Position numbers and translations under genes: made by a program. Of a DNA stretch of 64,000 nt, positions 60,398 to 64,000 are shown piece by piece. The stretch lies in assembly GCA_031292555.1 (NCBI GenBank), contig JARLGV010000034.1, forward strand, positions 1 through 64,000, written 5' to 3'. Each line of letters begins with the position of its first letter. The first letter of the stretch is position 1. This DNA comes from Fimbriimonas sp. (GTDB lineage: Bacteria; Armatimonadota; Fimbriimonadia; Fimbriimonadales; Fimbriimonadaceae). The notes under the pieces were generated by a model. The model made no database searches. It was not told the origin of the DNA and saw only the letters and a list, made by a program, of their open reading frames with translations.

Positions 60398-63091
60398 TCA
60401 CGGCTTGACCTCGACAGGCGCCGGCAAACCAAGCCCTTCAAGTTGCCCCAAGATCTGCGACTTATCTCCCACGAGAACCAATAGTGCCTTCTCAAGTGGT
60501 ATGGACTCGTTTGCCAGCGCATTGATGTCGGTGGCCCGTATCTCCGCGATCGATGCGAGATCGGAACGAATCGACGTGAAAGGAAGATCTCGCGCATAGA
60601 GCGACATCGCCCGGCTAACGACTCCTTCGAGTCCAGTCAGCGATTGAATGATGTCGGTCCGCAGACTGCTATCGGCCTTGGATGCTTCGGCGTCGGTCAC
60701 GTCCCGGGTCCTGATCTTCGCAAACTCCTTCAGGAATTCCTTGATCGACGCGCCCGTCACATCGGCACGAACGTCGGCGGATGCCACCAAGTAGCCGATA
60801 TGGGGCTCCAACACGAACTGAGACCCGGCGCCATAGGTATAGCCCTTATCCTCTCGGAGGTTCGAGTTCAACCGGCTGGTAAAGCTGCCGCCAAGAATCA
60901 GACTGAGCGCAGAGAGCTTCAGCCGGTTGGGGTCCGAGGCGTCCGTGGATGGGAAGACGAAGCGGACCACCGTCTGGACCGCTCCCGGCTTGTCCACGAC
61001 GACTACCCTCAAGCGATCATTACTCGGCTTCGGATAGGTCGGCACTGGGCTCGCCGCCGCAACTCCTTTCCACTTTCCGAATACTTTCTCCAAGGCCATT
61101 TTCGTTTGCCCCTCGTCGAGGCTGCCTGCCACAAACAAGGCCATGTTGGACGGTTGAAAAACCCTGGCATAGTCCTTGCGCAGGTCATCGGTCGTCAGGC
61201 TCCTGATAGTAGCAGGCGTTCCAGACACCGGGCGTCCATAGGGATGATCGGCGCCAAAGAACTCACGCGCCGATACCTTGGACGCAACCGTCGATGGGTC
61301 GTCGTTTGCCTGCTCGAGCCCAGTCGCGGTTACCCGCTGCACGCGCGCCCACTCCTTCGGATCGAATTTCGGGCGCATCAGAGCATCCGAGAGCAGGTCA
61401 AGCGCCTTGTCGAAGTTGCCGGCAATAACGGATAGACGCGCAGTCGAGTTCTGGTGCCCGGCGGATACCGAAACCTGCGCTCCAAGCAAGTCGAGCGCCT
61501 TCGAATAGGATTGCGCATCCCGGCTTCCCGCACCGCCTTCGGTCAGCATGTCGGCCGCCATGCTGGCGCTTCCCGCCTTGTTGGCATCGTCCAGATCGGC
61601 TCCGCCACGGAAAAACGCCCCCACCGACATCAAGGGAAGTTCCGGCCGATGCCAGAAGAAGACCTTGATTCCGTTGGACAGAGTTGTTTCGGTCGGCGAT
61701 TGTGGATCGAACGGCGCCACACCTCCCACAGCCGGACGGGTGTTTCGCGGGTTTGAATCCTGCTTTGCGCTCTCAGAGACCACCCTCAGGATCAATCGGT
61801 TCCGTAAATCCAGGGTTCGGGCGACCACTTGCTTGACGGAGGACGGCGTCGCCGCTCGGAACATGTCAAGCACGCGCTTGAACGAGTTTGGCTCGCCCAA
61901 GTAGTACTCGAACTCGTTCAGCTTGTCTGCTTTCGAGTCAATGGACTGCAGACTCGACAGCGTCTGAAACTCGAGGGTGGCAGATTGACGTTTGAGTTCC
62001 TCGGTAGTAGGTCCGGTCTTGGCGAACCGCTCGACCTCATCGTCGATGTCATGCTCAAGCGCGTCTTGCGAGGCGCCCGGGGCCAAGGTGGCGTCGATAG
62101 TAAACAGCGATCCGAGCAGTTGATCGCCTTGATTGGCGTTCACGTCGGTCGCGAGCTTGTCCTTGACCACAAGCCGTTGGTAGAGCCGGCTCGATAGCCC
62201 ACCGCTCAAAATGGACGCAGCCAAATTCATCTCCGCATCGCCGTCTCGATAGGCGGCCGGGCTATGCCAAACCATGATCGTCTTGCTCGCCTGGACTTGA
62301 TCGACCAGCGTCATGCGCCGAATGCCCTGGGGCACGATCGCCGGAGTCGCCTTTCGAGGGACGTCGTTCCTCCTCGGCAAAGACCCAAACAGTTGAGCGA
62401 TCAGCGGTTCGATCTCGGCAGCACGGAAGTCTCCAGCTACAACGAGGCTAGCATTGTTTGGAACGTAGTAGGTTCCAAAGAACGCCTGCACGTCTTTCAC
62501 CGAGGCGTTGTCCAGATCCTCCATGCTTCCGATCACACTTGTGTGATACGGGTGAGTCGACGGGTACATCAATCCGTTGATCGTTTCGTATGCCTTGCCG
62601 TACGGCGTATTCTCCGTGTTCTGCCTGCGCTCGTTTTTGACGACGTCGCGCTGGAGATCCAACTTCTTCTGCGTCATCGTTCGCCCCAGGTCCTCCAGGC
62701 GATCGGCTTCGAGCCACAGCAGGGTTGGCAGCAGATTGGCTGGTCCGGAGTCAAAGTAGTTTGTCCGATCCTCAGCAGTCGAAGCGTTGTTTGAACCGCC
62801 TCCACCTTCCATGATTTTGTCGTACTGCCCGGTCGGCACTCGATCCGTGCCCATAAACATTAGGTGCTCGAATAGGTGCGCGAAGCCGGACCGATGTTCG
62901 GGCTCATCCTTGGAGCCGACGTAGTACCAGATATTGACGGTAGCCACCGGCAACGAGTGGTCTTCGTGGAGGATGACCTTCATGCCGTTGGGAAGGACGT
63001 ACTTCTTGATTTTCACGTCTTGGGCCAGGGCAAGGCCCGTCATCGAAAGGAGCAAGGCGCCGAGAAAAAAGCGACTGATCATGGTTGGCAA
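60398..63091 (-). CDS. Secreted M16 zinc peptidase, fused two-domain type
   Basis: Signal peptide (ISRFFLGALLLSMTGLALAQ), then an M16 domain with the inverted zinc motif HLFEH (72-76, in SGFAHLFEHLMFMGTDR) and the later Glu ligand region around ENTPYGKAYETING. A second M16 domain starts near 480 (VGAFFRGGADLDDANKAGSA) and lacks the zinc motif, as expected for the non-catalytic half of PqqL-like or processing peptidases. It is 897 residues, normal for the fused type. It probably degrades peptides outside the cytoplasm. Confidence 0.92.
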   Translation of the reverse strand: MPTMISRFFLGALLLSMTGLALAQDVKIKKYVLPNGMKVILHEDHSLPVATVNIWYYVGSKDEPEHRSGFAHLFEHLMFMGTDRVPTGQYDKIMEGGGGSNNASTAEDRTNYFDSGPANLLPTLLWLEADRLEDLGRTMTQKKLDLQRDVVKNERRQNTENTPYGKAYETINGLMYPSTHPYHTSVIGSMEDLDNASVKDVQAFFGTYYVPNNASLVVAGDFRAAEIEPLIAQLFGSLPRRNDVPRKATPAIVPQGIRRMTLVDQVQASKTIMVWHSPAAYRDGDAEMNLAASILSGGLSSRLYQRLVVKDKLATDVNANQGDQLLGSLFTIDATLAPGASQDALEHDIDDEVERFAKTGPTTEELKRQSATLEFQTLSSLQSIDSKADKLNEFEYYLGEPNSFKRVLDMFRAATPSSVKQVVARTLDLRNRLILRVVSESAKQDSNPRNTRPAVGGVAPFDPQSPTETTLSNGIKVFFWHRPELPLMSVGAFFRGGADLDDANKAGSASMAADMLTEGGAGSRDAQSYSKALDLLGAQVSVSAGHQNSTARLSVIAGNFDKALDLLSDALMRPKFDPKEWARVQRVTATGLEQANDDPSTVASKVSAREFFGADHPYGRPVSGTPATIRSLTTDDLRKDYARVFQPSNMALFVAGSLDEGQTKMALEKVFGKWKGVAAASPVPTYPKPSNDRLRVVVVDKPGAVQTVVRFVFPSTDASDPNRLKLSALSLILGGSFTSRLNSNLREDKGYTYGAGSQFVLEPHIGYLVASADVRADVTGASIKEFLKEFAKIRTRDVTDAEASKADSSLRTDIIQSLTGLEGVVSRAMSLYARDLPFTSIRSDLASIAEIRATDINALANESIPLEKALLVLVGDKSQILGQLEGLGLPAPVEVKP

Positions 63092-63192
63092 TTCAAGGAT
63101 GTTAGCTCAAACACCCGTTCCCGGATGCAGTACGACGATATGCGGCAAGGGATGCGGCAGATTCGGCGAGCACGGGCTAGACTGAGGACAAG

Positions 63193-64000
63193 ATGAACAA
63201 GAAGGCGACCCTCTCGTCTATCGCGCTTCTCACGATAGGCGCCCAATGCTGTAATGCGTCTGACTTTGCTCTCCATGGCGGAGACCGCGTGGTTTTCTAC
63301 GGAGACTCGATCACCGACAATTCCCCGTACACGACTTTCGTCGAAACGTATGTCCTGACGCGCTTCCCCGAATTGAACGTCCGGTATTTCAACGCCGGAG
63401 TGGGAGGAGACCGGGTCACCGGAGGTTGGATGGGTGGCGTCGACCAACGATTGCCGAGAGATCTGTTCTCGCGTCGGCCGACGGTGGTGACTGTCATGCT
63501 CGGTATGAACGACGGATCGTATCGTCCGTTCGACCAATCGATCTTCGACACCTACCGCACCGGATTCGAGCACATCGTGGACGAAGCGAAGAAGAAGGCG
63601 CCGAATGCCCGGCTATTCCTGATCAAGCCGTCGCCATTCGACGACGTCACCCGCGACCCATCGTTCCCTGGAGGATATAACGGAGTCTTGCGCCGATACG
63701 GCGAGTTGGTCGGCGAACTTGCCCAGAAGAACGGGTACGGCGCAATCGATTTGAACACGCCGGTCGTAGACATGCTCACCTCCGCCAAGGAGAAGGACCC
63801 GGCCACCGCTGCGAAGATCATCCCCGATCGCGTTCACCCAAGCGCCGCCGGACATTTGATCATGGCGGAAGCGATCCTCAAGTCATGGAACGCACCCTCT
63901 CTCGTATCGAGCACTGAAATCGATGCGAAAACCGGAGCCAATCACGCCGAAAACGCCTCGGTAAGCAACGTCAAGACGGGACCGGCCCTGACGTGGACGA
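63193..64000 (+). CDS. Secreted SGNH/GDSL hydrolase, 3' end beyond the window
   Basis: The ATG at 63193, preceded by GAGGACA, opens a signal peptide (KKATLSSIALLTIGAQCCN) and an SGNH domain: RVVFYGDSITDNSPY (nucleophile Ser), FNAGVGGDRVTG (Gly block), TVMLGMNDGSY (Asn block) and IIPDRVHPSAAGHLIM (Asp and His). The frame is open to the last base, 269 codons, and continues with a linker (EIDAKTGANHAENASVSN), so a second domain follows outside the window. Such enzymes remove acetyl groups from polysaccharides. Confidence 0.85.
   Translation, partial: MNKKATLSSIALLTIGAQCCNASDFALHGGDRVVFYGDSITDNSPYTTFVETYVLTRFPELNVRYFNAGVGGDRVTGGWMGGVDQRLPRDLFSRRPTVVTVMLGMNDGSYRPFDQSIFDTYRTGFEHIVDEAKKKAPNARLFLIKPSPFDDVTRDPSFPGGYNGVLRRYGELVGELAQKNGYGAIDLNTPVVDMLTSAKEKDPATAAKIIPDRVHPSAAGHLIMAEAILKSWNAPSLVSSTEIDAKTGANHAENASVSNVKTGPALTWT

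Overview
The window reads as a chromosomal piece of a free-living, Gram-negative-type bacterium of moderately high GC. The best guess is Armatimonadota (Fimbriimonadia-like). This rests on the style of the DUF1559-type prepilin ([18 protein letters not shown]), paired DUF1800/DUF1501 genes, many secreted beta-propeller and glycoside-hydrolase proteins with Sec or Tat signals, and a SecG/EF-P/DUF1385 neighbourhood. It is inference from protein style, not from a marker-gene search. I see no rRNA, tRNA, CRISPR array or phage genes.

Layout. 1-2956 is a complete IS21-family element (istA/istB) with four-fold 23-bp repeat arrays at both ends. It is followed by a frameshifted gene remnant and a VapBC-like toxin-antitoxin pair (3.0-4.2 kb). 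4.2-11.4 kb holds two hypothetical genes, a prepilin-like protein with an unusual Gln at position +5, a NERD-domain membrane protein, a secreted clan GH-A-like hydrolase and a class C beta-lactamase-type hydrolase. 11.6-17.1 kb has an ECF sigma remnant, a GH20 hexosaminidase and a DUF1800-DUF1501 operon. 17.3-26.8 kb starts with an operator-rich promoter in front of a GntR/LacI-type regulator that is translationally coupled to a DUF1559 prepilin. A lipoprotein, a TPR-sulfotransferase, an LD-carboxypeptidase, a BNR propeller protein and a GH109-type enzyme follow.

26.8-34.1 kb is a signalling island: a four-gene operon (PAS histidine kinase, response regulator, hybrid kinase, REC-EAL phosphodiesterase), then a lone receiver and a second, apparently degenerate EAL protein. 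34.6-44.2 kb carries a CE1-like esterase, two equal-length tandem paralogues of unknown function, ribBA, a BamE-like protein, a short RNase HIII, a secreted GH-like protein, a beta-lactamase-fold protein with its catalytic residues missing, and a beta-helix protein. 44.2-52.6 kb has a 1058-residue sortilin-like propeller protein behind mntH, a small metalloprotease, a CE2-like esterase, an MFS transporter and plsC.

52.6-57.7 kb is the most unusual part. An apparent operon runs efp, an eight-cysteine membrane protein, an RtcA homologue that seems to lack the catalytic histidine, and possibly a beta-barrel gene. It is divergent from a CBS-DUF1385 fusion and secG. The window ends with a YHS-domain protein, a metallophosphatase-like protein missing its catalytic dyad, argB, a membrane protein, an M16 peptidase and the start of an SGNH hydrolase.

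Two themes recur. Much of the coding capacity is devoted to secreted carbohydrate-active proteins. At least four proteins keep an enzyme fold but have lost key catalytic residues (EAL, beta-lactamase, RtcA, metallophosphatase).
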